From assembly GCA_018065935.1 (NCBI GenBank), contig JAGHSJ010000115.1:1-35699 (forward strand): 35,699 nt of DNA, written 5' to 3'. The position numbers were made by a program, and so were the translations under genes. The stretch is from Candidatus Kurthia equi (GTDB lineage Bacteria > Bacillota > Bacilli > Bacillales_A > Planococcaceae). This document shows positions 8,595 to 20,686 of the stretch, piece by piece; position 1 is the stretch's first letter; every line of letters starts with the position of its first letter. The notes beneath the pieces were generated by a model that searched no databases, was not told the origin of the DNA, and saw nothing but the letters and a program-made list of their open reading frames with translations.

Positions 8595-9885
8595 ATTCAC
8601 TCTCTCCCTCACCAGTTTTTGTCTGTGTCAAAAGAATAGCTACAATACAAATAGCTGCTAATACAACTAATATCCAAACTGCTGCATTATATGATCCATC
8701 AAAAGCATCAATCATAAAACCAATTAGCATTGGTGTAACAAATCCAGCCAGTTGTCCACCAGTATTCGCCATCCCCATTGCTGTCCCTGTTACTTTTGCA
8801 GGGATTAATTTTAAAATAAAAGATGGTAAAAGTAATGTCACATACGTCATCAATAAAGAAATAATCGATTGATACGCAATAAACATAGGCATTGAATCTG
8901 CATTAAACATTAAGAATAAAAAGAGTGCTAATAAAGTTGCACAACCAGCGCCTACAATTTTATTCGTTTTTAATGTTAATTTATCAATGATATAACCCGA
9001 AACTAACATACCTATTACCATTGCGAATCCTGGAATCAATTGTAACCAGCCAATTGAAATAATATCTAACGAACGGATATCAGTTAAGTAAGTTGGTAAC
9101 CAAGAATTTAATCCCCAGTTCACCGCATAAATAGTAAAGTAGGCAACTAATAACGTCCACATAATAGGCATTTTAAAAATTGTCATCAAAATACCTGTAT
9201 GTTCAACATTTTCTTCTTTAGCTTCTGATGCCGATACTGTTTCTGATGCTGAAGTCGAAGTTGGCTCTGATGCTTGTACTTCCTCAATTGTATCCTCCTC
9301 TGCTTCTTCATTTGGCAACTTAATATACTTCCAATAAAGGAACGTAATCAATAAACCAATTAAACCTGCAATTACGAAGAACCAACGCCATCCAATACTA
9401 ACTAATAACCACGCAGAGATAATTGGTACAATCATCGCCATAATTGCGCCTGAAGAAAGAAGCACTGACATTGCTTTACTCCGTTCATCTGATGGAAAAA
9501 CCGTCGCTATAATTTTTGATGCTGATGGTTGGAACCCACCTTCACCAATACCAAATAAGAATCGAATGACTACTATAGCTACCAATGACCATGCAACTGC
9601 TGTTAAACCCGTAAAGATTGACCAACTAAGAACAGCGATAAGAAGTACTTTTTTCGCCCCAAATTTATCTGCTAAAAGACCACCAGGCATTTGCATGATG
9701 GCATATCCAAGAAAGAACGCACTAAGAACAATCCCAGTTTCTGAACTAGTTAATGTTAAATCATGTCCAATATACACAATCGCATAGTTAATTAAATAAC
9801 GATCCAAATTCCCTAAGGCCCATCCAAGAAACAAAAGAATTAATACAACTTGACGTGCTCGCTTAACTTCACTCTGAGCTTCCAT
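8581..9885 (-). CDS. MFS transporter, anion:cation symporter-like
   Basis: An inner-membrane secondary transporter of 434 residues with 12 predicted membrane helices. The A-motif region reads GGLLADKFGAKK (68-79), and the first helix holds LGWALGNLDRYLINY, typical of the ACS (anion:cation symporter) family. The central cytoplasmic loop between helices 6 and 7 is rich in Glu, Ser and Thr. The ATG at 9885 (MEAQSEVKR) has AAGGAGGAGTTTG upstream and is preferred to 9912. It overlaps the amidohydrolase gene by 14 bp, which suggests it imports that enzyme's substrate. It is preceded by its own promoter and a possible operator. Confidence 0.88.
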   Translation of the reverse strand: MEAQSEVKRARQVVLILLFLGWALGNLDRYLINYAIVYIGHDLTLTSSETGIVLSAFFLGYAIMQMPGGLLADKFGAKKVLLIAVLSWSIFTGLTAVAWSLVAIVVIRFLFGIGEGGFQPSASKIIATVFPSDERSKAMSVLLSSGAIMAMIVPIISAWLLVSIGWRWFFVIAGLIGLLITFLYWKYIKLPNEEAEEDTIEEVQASEPTSTSASETVSASEAKEENVEHTGILMTIFKMPIMWTLLVAYFTIYAVNWGLNSWLPTYLTDIRSLDIISIGWLQLIPGFAMVIGMLVSGYIIDKLTLKTNKIVGAGCATLLALFLFLMFNADSMPMFIAYQSIISLLMTYVTLLLPSFILKLIPAKVTGTAMGMANTGGQLAGFVTPMLIGFMIDAFDGSYNAAVWILVVLAAICIVAILLTQTKTGEGESEYETI

Positions 9886-9917
9886 CAAACTCCTCCTTTT
9901 ATTTGACGACATTATCG

Positions 9918-9932
9918 TTAACTATGCGTTAA
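9918..9932. promoter_or_regulatory. inverted repeat, possible operator
   Basis: TTAAC-5 nt-GTTAA lies immediately downstream of the -10 box, a suitable place for a repressor. It could be the target of the regulator encoded just upstream. Confidence 0.3.
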
Positions 9933-9961
9933 TTATACTCCTAAATGGTAATTTTTGTCAT
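9932..9961 (-). promoter_or_regulatory. promoter of the MFS-amidohydrolase operon
   Basis: ATGACA (9961-9956), 18-nt spacer, TATAAT (9937-9932). The block TTACCATT (9951-9944) within the spacer recurs upstream of the collapsed copy at 13009-13002. Confidence 0.55.
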
Positions 9962-9987
9962 AATTTTATTAAAAATAACAAAAAATT

Positions 9988-10023
9988 CACAAATAAAAGG
10001 CATAAGATTTTCTCTTATGCCTT
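9988..10023 (-). terminator. intrinsic terminator of the regulator gene
   Basis: Stem AAAGGCATAAGA/TCTTATGCCTTT (10023-10012 with 10007-9996), overlapping the last codons of the regulator. It is followed by a T-rich stretch. Confidence 0.8.
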
Positions 10024-11316
10024 TAAACGATAAAGTTTAGTTGAACGACCGCGTGTATTTCTATTTTCTTCTCCATAAACTTCAAGCAAATTAATTTTTA
10101 AAAGCTCCGCTACAATCCGTTGACCATTTCGCTGACTCATACTAAGCTCATGTGCTATATCCTTCGTCGTAAATATGTGATTTTTCATTTTGGAAGCCAT
10201 TGATTCAATTTTTGAAAATACCTTCACACTTATATTTGTCTGATTTAACTTATGTATAACTTCCAGATTATCACTTCTCGAACTATAATTTGCAACGCTA
10301 TTATTTTTCTTATATTCGATAACTTCACCATCATCATTCATCACAACTACTTTTATTGTTTCCACTTGTCCTGCATGCTGTAAAGCTTGCTGTGCAAAAA
10401 TCTCTGCATGATATACAGTGCTTGCACTTCCAATTCCTACAGAAACTATGCAGCCTAATTCCCTTTCAATTCGCTTTAATAAGTTGAACATTTGAGGTAG
10501 CTTTTCCTCTGTCACTCCTCTTGTTGAAAAAATAGTATAGCGCCCTACACCATTGTCGAGTAGATAACCGTCTGTTATTTCACATACCTCAAGTAAGGCT
10601 CTTTTTAAATCTAAATCAAAAAAATGAATTTTATAGCCACTTCTATTTTCCACCTTTACTTGTTGATAATCTTCCACCTGTAAGACAATCGCTGTAGCCT
10701 GTGATCCTTTATAATAAAGTGTTTTCACCTTTTCAGTTAATATTTGTAGTGAATGATAAATCTCTGTATGCTGTGGTCTAATCCAGTAAGATGGGATGCC
10801 ATTTTCTTGTAGCTTTATTTGTACTGCTGGATATGTAGTAATGGCTAAATCTATCGTGCCTTGTTTAAATAAATTGTAGTGAAACGAAAAAATCTGTTCC
10901 ACTTGATCGTCAATTTCATATTCAAGCACCGATAGATGAGGAATAATTTTATTCAAGCTATCAATTTCTTCAAAACTTTCTCTATAAAAACGTGCCATAT
11001 CAAAACTCACACCATTAGGTAGATGACCAAGTTCATATGTTTTTTCTAAAATCCCTTGAAAAGCAGCTTCTCCAGACATATAAATATATTCCATCTTTTC
11101 AGCAGATACAGTTGATTTCAAAGCAATTGTATAGGGGATTTGACCAGAAAATAGCCAAAAATCCACCTCTGAATCATGAGTCTCAATAATGCTTAGAGTT
11201 TCGCTCATAATCGTATATGGATACGGTTGAAAGAACATATCCGTCTGCATTTCTTTCGCATGTTCAATAATTAAATGAACAGATACCAAAGGCCCTACCA
11301 CACCAATTCTATACAT
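10015..11316 (-). CDS. transcriptional regulator with N-terminal sensor, GGDEF-like middle and C-terminal winged helix
   Basis: I do not recognise a named family for this 433-residue protein. The N-terminal part (1-180), starting MYRIGVVGP, looks like an alpha/beta sensor domain. The middle (about 205-325) has a degenerate GGDEF-like pattern (VCEITDGYLLDNGVGRY, then VSVGIGSASTVYHAEI) without a GGDEF signature, so it probably does not make c-di-GMP. The last 75 residues (about 358-433) look like a winged-helix DNA-binding domain (TTKDIAHELSMSQRNGQRIV). It lies directly upstream of the transporter operon on the same strand, so it most likely controls it. The ATG at 11316 has AGGAGG upstream. 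Its start overlaps the stop of a 30-codon frame by 8 nt. Confidence 0.7.
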   Translation of the reverse strand: MYRIGVVGPLVSVHLIIEHAKEMQTDMFFQPYPYTIMSETLSIIETHDSEVDFWLFSGQIPYTIALKSTVSAEKMEYIYMSGEAAFQGILEKTYELGHLPNGVSFDMARFYRESFEEIDSLNKIIPHLSVLEYEIDDQVEQIFSFHYNLFKQGTIDLAITTYPAVQIKLQENGIPSYWIRPQHTEIYHSLQILTEKVKTLYYKGSQATAIVLQVEDYQQVKVENRSGYKIHFFDLDLKRALLEVCEITDGYLLDNGVGRYTIFSTRGVTEEKLPQMFNLLKRIERELGCIVSVGIGSASTVYHAEIFAQQALQHAGQVETIKVVVMNDDGEVIEYKKNNSVANYSSRSDNLEVIHKLNQTNISVKVFSKIESMASKMKNHIFTTKDIAHELSMSQRNGQRIVAELLKINLLEVYGEENRNTRGRSTKLYRLKA

Positions 11317-11401
11317 CTTTGAACGCCTCCTGCCTATATAAATTCTCTACCGCACCAAGGATAGTTTCAGCTTTCTCATGTAAACTAAAGAATTCATTCA
11401 T
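11309..11401 (-). CDS. 30-residue leader ORF derived from the 5' end of the KduD-like gene
   Basis: The frame begins MNEFFSLH, matching MNELFSLQ of the dehydrogenase at 6089. After about nine codons it runs into unrelated sequence ending AFKDV. It has a GGGGGTGG ribosome site. The AGGAGG of the regulator lies within it, and its TAG stop overlaps the regulator ATG (GATGTATAG), the arrangement of translational coupling. It may be a decay product that has become a leader peptide. No function is claimed for the peptide. Confidence 0.4.
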   Translation of the reverse strand: MNEFFSLHEKAETILGAVENLYRQEAFKDV

Positions 11402-11455
11402 ACACCACCCCCAATTTTCCAAAAAATATCCAATATCTTCATTATAGTAAATCTA
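11375..11455 (-). pseudogene. remnant of a second KduD-like gene: promoter region and first codons
   Basis: From the TATAAT at 11446-11441 through GTGTATGAATGAA to the codons for FSL, the sequence aligns base by base with 6134-6065 at roughly three quarters identity by eye. The remainder of the gene is gone, and the regulator now follows. Confidence 0.6.
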
Positions 11456-11648
11456 ATTTCCCTTTACTATTGAAAAGCCAATTCATAGGCCTATTCCAAT
11501 GAAAAAACGTCTCTTTTTCAATATAGAAAAAATCTAGACAGCATACTATTTTTCATCGTTTAAAGTTCAAAACAAAAAGCAAAAATCGCATCAGTAGCTC
11601 ACGATTTTTGCCCTTCGTATACTTAGCGCATATTTCTCATTTCACCAT
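11402..11648. other. gene-free stretch between the collapsed amidohydrolase and the leader ORF
   Basis: It holds the terminator at 11568-11611 and a second small hairpin with TGAAAAA/TTTTTCA arms near 11499-11520. It also holds a TTGGAA box, then a TATAAT at 11446-11441 that is the diverged dehydrogenase promoter with extra bases between its two boxes. Nothing else is seen. Confidence 0.5.
11568..11611 (-). terminator. intrinsic terminator after the collapsed amidohydrolase
   Basis: Stem GCAAAAATCG/CGATTTTTGC (11611-11602 with 11588-11579), then TTTTTGTTTT. Confidence 0.8.
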
Positions 11649-12422
11649 TTACTTTTCTGTTGGAATAAGCGATAGATAACTCTCTCCACTTAGTCTATTG
11701 ACTAAATCTTCTTTCACTTTCTCAATGATAAGAGGATTTTCAATGCATTCAATAGCTGTTTTTGCTAAGACTTCAGCTGTAAATAACATCCCCTTATGTG
11801 CAAGGGAAGATTTTCCCTGCGCCACAACTTGCCATGAATGAAATGCTGTACCGATTGCCCAGGTAGCACCACCGAATTGAACAGTTGGCTTTATCCAACT
11901 AATATCTGATACATCTGTAGAGCCATACATTAGCACTTCTGGAGCAATGGGTCGCACATGATGATCGAATTTACGATTCCCTAATTTTTCTTCAGCTGGG
12001 CATGCATAATAACGTACAGTCGCATCTGCGTCTGTCTCTTCGATATATTGTTTTACTGCACAAGCTGCTGCAAAAGCCCCTGCCCCTAATAGATTATGCC
12101 CACAGCCATGACCATTTCCTCCCTTTGTGATAGGTGAAAATTGGCTAATACCTGCTTCTTGGCTCAAATTAGGTAACGCATCATATTCCCCTACAAAAGC
12201 AATGATTGATTTACCTGAACCAAAACTCCCCATTAATGCAGTTGGAAGTCCGCCTGCATTGTCAGTTACATCAAACCCTGCCTCCTCCATCGCTAATTTT
12301 GTTAAACGGCAAGATTCCACCTCTTCAAAATGCAATTCAGGCACCGCCCAAATGGCATCGCTTAGATTCGTAAATCGGCTTTGATTTTCATATAAAAATT
12401 TGCGTACATTAAATTGCTCCAT
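11649..12422 (-). pseudogene. AbgB-like amidohydrolase with 208-residue in-frame deletion
   Basis: Residues 1-145 are colinear with the intact enzyme at 7200-8594 through GHGCGHN and CPAEE. The next residue already corresponds to position 354 of the intact protein, and the alignment then runs to the C-terminus (MYGSTDV, FHSW). About 624 bp are missing. The loss takes the whole dimerisation domain and the His of SWHP but leaves the frame open (257 residues). The ATG at 12422 has AGAGGTGGAG upstream and overlaps the MFS remnant by 14 bp, the same overlap as in the intact pair. A catalytically dead enzyme is likely. The conserved start, frame and terminator mean expression of a mini-protein cannot be excluded. 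Confidence 0.8.
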
Positions 12423-12964
12423 CACTGGTCTCCACCTCTACAGTTTTAATTTTCATTGCTAATAATGCAATAACGCATAAAATCGCGAATCCAACTAATA
12501 GCCAAGCAGCTGCATCATATGAACCATTGAATGTGTCAACAAAGAAACCAATTGCCATCGGTGTAGCAAATCCTGCTAATTGTCCACTTGTATTCCCTAT
12601 CCCTACAGCTGTTCCACTTATAGAAACAGCGACTACATTCATTATCATAATTGGCAGTAGCAGTACCAAATATGTAATACCTATGGTAATGAGTGATTGA
12701 TAGGCGATGAAGAATTGAAATAAGAATAATTTTTTTGGCACCATATTTATCTGCCAGTAACCCTCCCGGTATTTGCATAATGGCATAGCCTAAAAAGAAT
12801 GCACTTAATACTAAACCTGTTTGCGTATTCGTCAATACTAAATCTTTTCCAATGAACACAACTGCATAATTAACCACATAGCGATCCATATTCCCAAGAG
12901 CCCATCCTAAAAACAATAAAATATACATTGTTCTTTTTAACTTTATTGTACTCGATACGGGCAT
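12409..12964 (-). pseudogene. collapsed and frameshifted MFS transporter
   Basis: The first 83 codons (from ATG 12964, with AAAGGAG upstream) match the N-terminus of the intact MFS through GGLLADKYGAKK. At about 12711-12716 the sequence jumps to a segment matching its last 100 residues (FIAYQSLI onward, STOP at 12409), but in another frame. About 250 codons of the middle are deleted. The product would end out of frame near 12536 after about three helices, so it is not a working transporter. Confidence 0.88.
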
Positions 12965-13071
12965 ATTCTTTCTCCTTTCAAGTTCTATCTTGTCTCACTA
13001 TAATGGTAAAAAATGACAAAAGAAATAGTTTTTCTGAATTTTCAGTTTTAAAAGACAAAAAAGTTCTTAAA

Positions 13072-13112
13072 CAGAATAAAAACTCCCTCGATTTATTAAT
13101 CGAAGGAGTTTT
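13072..13112 (-). terminator. intrinsic terminator of the glycolytic operon after eno
   Basis: A 15-bp stem AAAACTCCTTCGATT/AATCGAGGGAGTTTT (13112-13098 with 13093-13079), loop AATA, then TATTCTG on the minus strand. Confidence 0.85.
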
Positions 13113-13127
13113 GAAAGATTTATTTAC

Positions 13128-16729
<3,602 letters not shown>

Positions 16730-16897
16730 TTAGTCCTCCTAATAATAAAAAATAATATATGTTATCTACAGAAAATAAGTATGCCTTTATTCTGTATTCA
16801 TTTAAACGGACGAGTATTTAGATGGAAAGTTCATTCCATAGCCTTTTAGCACTTCGTATAAAATAACTGTGCAATGATAGACAGAAAAAATCATGGC

Positions 16898-16937
16898 AGA
16901 TAAATGCTATAATCACTTTCTGTGACAGCATTTATCT
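16898..16937 (-). terminator. hairpin in the pgk-tpiA gap, possible terminator or processing site
   Basis: A perfect 11-bp repeat AGATAAATGCT/AGCATTTATCT encloses a second stem TCAC/GTGA. On the minus strand GCCATGATTTTTTCTG follows, so the T-run is 8 nt away and termination would be weak. Confidence 0.45.
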
Positions 16938-17056
16938 TATCAGCTTCCTGTTGAAGCTCAGGTTTAGTATCTAGTAAAAACAGCTATATGTTTTGTGTCA
17001 CTTCAATCCCTCTGTGAAAAATGGTGGAATAAAGGGAGACAGATTGCTAGTAGCCA

Positions 17057-17098
17057 CACCTCTGCGGCAGCATCTGTCCGCCTGCATCCTTGCAGGTG
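17057..17098 (-). other. structured RNA-like fold in the pgk-tpiA gap
   Basis: On the minus strand CACCT and AGGTG close a junction with two inner hairpins, GCA/TGC and GCGG/CCGC. It is visibly richer in G and C than the surroundings. No known family recognised. Confidence 0.3.
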
Positions 17099-17228
17099 TA
17101 CTTTTCATTCGGGGTTTCCAGTGCACTTACGTGTAAAAGCGTATCAAGACTGCTAAACTCTTAAAAGTGAAATAATTAGAAACGTGACGTCGTGTCGCTA
17201 TGCATAGCCAATCGGCGTCAACCGACAG

Positions 17229-18413
17229 TTACTTTTCTTGAAGGGCTTCTACTCCTGGGAGTTGTTTGCCTTCCATGAATTCAAGTGATGCGCCTCCACC
17301 TGTTGAGATGTGATTCATTTTTTCGGCTACTTCAAATTTTTCAACTGCTGCTGCTGAGTCACCGCCACCGATGATTGTGTATCCTTCGGTTGCTGCCATT
17401 GCGTTTGCTACGGCTTTTGTTCCGTTTGCAAATGCGTCCATTTCGAAGACACCCATTGGTCCATTCCAAATAATTAATTTAGAGTTTTGAATCGTTTCTG
17501 CATAAATTTCAGCAGTTTTTGGTCCGATGTCTAGGCTCATCCAATCAGCTGGAATTTCATCAATTGCGACTACTTTATTTTCTGCGTCTGCTGCAAATTC
17601 TTTTGCTATAACTGCATCTACTGGCATTAAGAAGTTAACGCCTTTTTCTTGTGCTTTTTGCATAAATTGTTTAGCTAATTCAATTTTGTCGTCCTCAACT
17701 AGTGAGTTTCCAATTTCATAGCCCTGTGCTTTGATAAATGTATATGCTAATCCACCGCCGATAATTAAATTATCAACAAGGTCTAATAAATTATCGATTA
17801 CACCAATTTTATCTTTTACTTTCGCCCCACCAATGATGGCTGTGAAAGGTCGTTCTGGTGTTGATAATGCTTTTCCTAAAACATCTAGTTCTTTTTCAAG
17901 TAAACGGCCAGATACTGCTGGTATATACGCTGCAATACCTGCTGTTGTTGCATGTGCTCTATGTGCTGCACCAAATGCATCATTTACATAAACATCTGCT
18001 AATTCAGAAAATTCTTTCGCTAAAGCCGCGTCATTTTTCTCTTCACCTTTATGGAAACGAACATTTTCCAATAACACAATATCGCCGTCTTGCATATTCG
18101 CAACAACATTTTTCACATCATTGCCTACTGATTCATCAAGCTTTAATACTGGCTTTCTAAGAAGTTCTGCAAGTCGTAAAGCAACTGCATCTAAACGCAA
18201 TTCTTCTACTACTTCACCTTTTGGACGTCCAAGATGACTAGCTAAAATAATCTTCGCGTTTTGCTCTATTAGATGTTTGATCGTTGGTAGTACTGCACGA
18301 ATTCGTGTGTCATCTGTGATGTTCCCATCTTCCATTGGCACATTAAAGTCTACACGTACAAAAACGCGTTTCCCACTTAATTCTACGTCATTCATCGTTT
18401 TCTTCTCGTTCAT
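17229..18413 (-). CDS. pgk: phosphoglycerate kinase
   Basis: It transfers phosphate from 1,3-bisphosphoglycerate to ADP. It has 394 residues. The N-domain substrate site is seen as VRVDFNVP, then SHLGRPKG and LLENVRFH. The hinge and nucleotide site follow with [19 protein letters not shown] and the terminal [10 protein letters not shown] and [14 protein letters not shown]. The ATG at 18413 has AAGGGGG upstream. The four residues before MNDVEL are slightly longer than usual but fit the site. Confidence 0.98.
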   Translation of the reverse strand: MNEKKTMNDVELSGKRVFVRVDFNVPMEDGNITDDTRIRAVLPTIKHLIEQNAKIILASHLGRPKGEVVEELRLDAVALRLAELLRKPVLKLDESVGNDVKNVVANMQDGDIVLLENVRFHKGEEKNDAALAKEFSELADVYVNDAFGAAHRAHATTAGIAAYIPAVSGRLLEKELDVLGKALSTPERPFTAIIGGAKVKDKIGVIDNLLDLVDNLIIGGGLAYTFIKAQGYEIGNSLVEDDKIELAKQFMQKAQEKGVNFLMPVDAVIAKEFAADAENKVVAIDEIPADWMSLDIGPKTAEIYAETIQNSKLIIWNGPMGVFEMDAFANGTKAVANAMAATEGYTIIGGGDSAAAVEKFEVAEKMNHISTGGGASLEFMEGKQLPGVEALQEK

Positions 18414-18449
18414 TGAAGAAAGCCCCCTTGAGATTTAATTTATTATTTT

Positions 18450-18488
18450 CATAAAAAAAGAAGAAGCGTTTCGACTTCTCCTTTTTTT
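18450..18488 (-). terminator. terminator-like hairpin between gapA and pgk
   Basis: A 12-bp stem AAAAAGGAGAAG/CTTCTTCTTTTT (18486-18475 with 18466-18455) with an 8-nt loop ends in a T-run. It would let gapA be expressed above the downstream genes by partial termination. Confidence 0.7.
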
Positions 18489-18536
18489 TAAATTCATTAT
18501 ATACAATCCAAACCCTATTGGCGAACTATTTTTTTA

Positions 18537-19541
18537 TTAAAGACCTTTTGAAGCGATATATTCTACTAAATCCACTACGCGAGTAGAGTAGCCTGTTTCA
18601 TTATCATACCATGCTAAAACTTTTACAAGATTATCTTCTTGAACCATAGTTGATAAAGCATCAACCGTTGAAGAAGCTGTATTTCCGTTGTAGTCAATTG
18701 ATACTAATGGTTCTTCTGTATAGTATAGAATACCTTTTAATTCATTTTCAGAAGCTTCTTTAAGCGCTGCATTTAATTGTTCAATTGTTACATTTTCATT
18801 TAATTCAGCAACTAAGTCTACTAAAGAAACATTTGGTGTAGGTACACGGATTGCCATACCATCTAATTTACCATTTAGTTGTGGTAAAACTTTTGCTACC
18901 GCTGCTGCTGCACCAGTTGTTGTTGGAATCATTGATTGACCAGCTGCACGAGCACGACGGTAATCTTTATGTGGTAAGTCTAAGATTTTTTGGTCATTTG
19001 TGTATGAGTGAATTGTTGTCATCATACCACGTTTAATACCGAATTTTTCATCAAGAACTTTTGCTACAGGTGCTAGACAGTTTGTTGTACATGATGCATT
19101 TGAAACAACAACATCTTTTGCTGGGTCATAATCTGTGTGGTTAACACCCATTACGAATGTCGGCATATTTTTACCTGGCGCAGAAACGATAACTTTCTTA
19201 GCTCCAGCTGAAATATGTTTGCTAGCAGATTCATGATCTGTGAAGAAACCAGTTGATTCAACTACGATATCTACTTTTAGTTCTCCCCAAGGAAGGTTTG
19301 CAGGATCTTTTTCAGCATGTACGCGTACTTTATTACCGTCTACAACTAAGTAGTCGCCTTCAGAAGTAACTTCGTTTGGAAGAATTCCGTGCACTGAATC
19401 ATATTTTAGTAAATGTGCAAGCATTGCTGCATCTGTTAAATCATTTACTGCTACGATTTCAATGTCCTTACGTTCTAAAGCCTTACGGAAAACTAAGCGT
19501 CCAATACGTCCAAAACCATTAATTGCTAATTTGATTGTCAT
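18537..19541 (-). CDS. gapA: glyceraldehyde-3-phosphate dehydrogenase, glycolytic GapA type
   Basis: It oxidises glyceraldehyde 3-phosphate to 1,3-bisphosphoglycerate with NAD. It has 334 residues. The Rossmann start is INGFGRIGR, with Asp34 in VNDLTD favouring NAD. The catalytic Cys151 lies in SNASCTTNCLAP, with His178 in TTIHSYT. The ATG at 19541 has GGAGGAATAGATT upstream. It directly follows cggR, the arrangement of the glycolytic rather than the gluconeogenic (GapB) enzyme. Confidence 0.98.
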   Translation of the reverse strand: MTIKLAINGFGRIGRLVFRKALERKDIEIVAVNDLTDAAMLAHLLKYDSVHGILPNEVTSEGDYLVVDGNKVRVHAEKDPANLPWGELKVDIVVESTGFFTDHESASKHISAGAKKVIVSAPGKNMPTFVMGVNHTDYDPAKDVVVSNASCTTNCLAPVAKVLDEKFGIKRGMMTTIHSYTNDQKILDLPHKDYRRARAAGQSMIPTTTGAAAAVAKVLPQLNGKLDGMAIRVPTPNVSLVDLVAELNENVTIEQLNAALKEASENELKGILYYTEEPLVSIDYNGNTASSTVDALSTMVQEDNLVKVLAWYDNETGYSTRVVDLVEYIASKGL

Positions 19542-19568
19542 AATCTATTCCTCCAGTAAATATGTTTG

Positions 19569-20600
19569 TTATTTTTGAATAAGCTTAAACATTTGCTGTG
19601 CAGCGGCCATATCCGTAATGAAGATGGTTTGCTTCGCTGCATTTTTGAAATATGATAAAATAGCTTTCGCCTTTTTCGTACCTCCGGCTAAAGCAATCAC
19701 AGTGGGACAGTTATTGACCTGTTCTATTTGAAGTCCAACTGTACGAATCCTCTGTACTGCTTTACCCTTTTCATCAAAGTAGTAACCAAACGCTTCGCCT
19801 ACAGCACCTAAACGCTGTAATTCTTCACGCTCTGCTTGTGATGAATTTCTACGATCTGACATTTCTTCTGCAGAACCAATCCCATGAATGACTGTCGATG
19901 TACGTTCATACATTTCTAACATTTCTTGGACAATTGGCTCTTCCTTCATCATGTTGTAAGCAGCTTCGCTTAAATGCTCTGGTAAATACAATGTACGATA
20001 TTCATTACCTGAATTCGTGGCGAAATTCGCTGCGATTGTATTTGCCTGCATTTTCACATCCACGCCCATACCTCCACGAGCCGCAATAAAGGTCAATTCC
20101 TTTAAGTGATTCGAAGGTTTAATTGCGTTTGCAACTGCAGCAACTGTACTACCACCTGTAACAGCAACAATATCGTTCGGTTTAGAGAAAATTTCTAATT
20201 CCGAGACTGCTTCAGCTCCCATCAATGCTTTGACTGATGGCTCGGTGTCAAGATTACCATCAACGATTGTAACCTTTTGAATACCAAGTAGCTTTTGCAA
20301 TTGAATTTCTAAATCTGAAATTCCAGACCACTCATAAACAAGTGGTTTCAGCGTATCTAATACTTGAATGCCTAAATTTGTAATAGTCATTCCTGCACGA
20401 CTAACTGCCATTAGTGATTGCTCACGAAGCAAGTCCGTTTCTTTACGAACTTCACGTTCAGGAAGCGATAAACTATCTGATAAAGATCGACGCCCGATTG
20501 GGCCAAGCATTTGAACCATCTGTAAAATTCGATAACGAATTTGTAAAGCTTCTGACATCTCTGGGAGCATCTTTAATTGTGCTTCTGTTAACGAGAGCAT
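19569..20600 (-). CDS. cggR: central glycolytic genes regulator CggR
   Basis: CggR is a SorC/DeoR-family repressor of the gapA operon, relieved by fructose 1,6-bisphosphate in B. subtilis. It has 343 residues. The N-terminal winged helix (about 18-80) carries IGRRSLSDSLSLPEREVR, and the sugar-phosphate-binding domain (about 95-343) includes VAVTGGSTVAAVANAI and FIAARGGMG. The ATG at 20600 has AGGAG upstream. An in-frame start at 20639 would lie within the operator and is rejected. It is the first gene of its operon and is autoregulated through the operator at 20623-20658. Confidence 0.96.
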   Translation of the reverse strand: MLSLTEAQLKMLPEMSEALQIRYRILQMVQMLGPIGRRSLSDSLSLPEREVRKETDLLREQSLMAVSRAGMTITNLGIQVLDTLKPLVYEWSGISDLEIQLQKLLGIQKVTIVDGNLDTEPSVKALMGAEAVSELEIFSKPNDIVAVTGGSTVAAVANAIKPSNHLKELTFIAARGGMGVDVKMQANTIAANFATNSGNEYRTLYLPEHLSEAAYNMMKEEPIVQEMLEMYERTSTVIHGIGSAEEMSDRRNSSQAEREELQRLGAVGEAFGYYFDEKGKAVQRIRTVGLQIEQVNNCPTVIALAGGTKKAKAILSYFKNAAKQTIFITDMAAAQQMFKLIQK

Positions 20601-20622
20601 AGTAATTCTCCTATCCTCTAGG

Positions 20623-20658
20623 GACGAATTATAACCCATGATGATTATTTTTGTCCCA
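20623..20658 (-). promoter_or_regulatory. CggR operator
   Basis: The minus strand reads TGGGAC-N6-AATC-N4-TGGGTT-N6-CGTC. This is the spacing of the B. subtilis CggR operator (CGGGAC-N6-TGTC-N4-CGGGAC-N6-TGTC). It starts about 20 nt downstream of the predicted start point, as in B. subtilis, where CggR blocks transcription. The second half-site is degenerate. Confidence 0.75.
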
Positions 20659-20686
20659 CTTGGTGTAAAAAATATTTCCTAACGTC

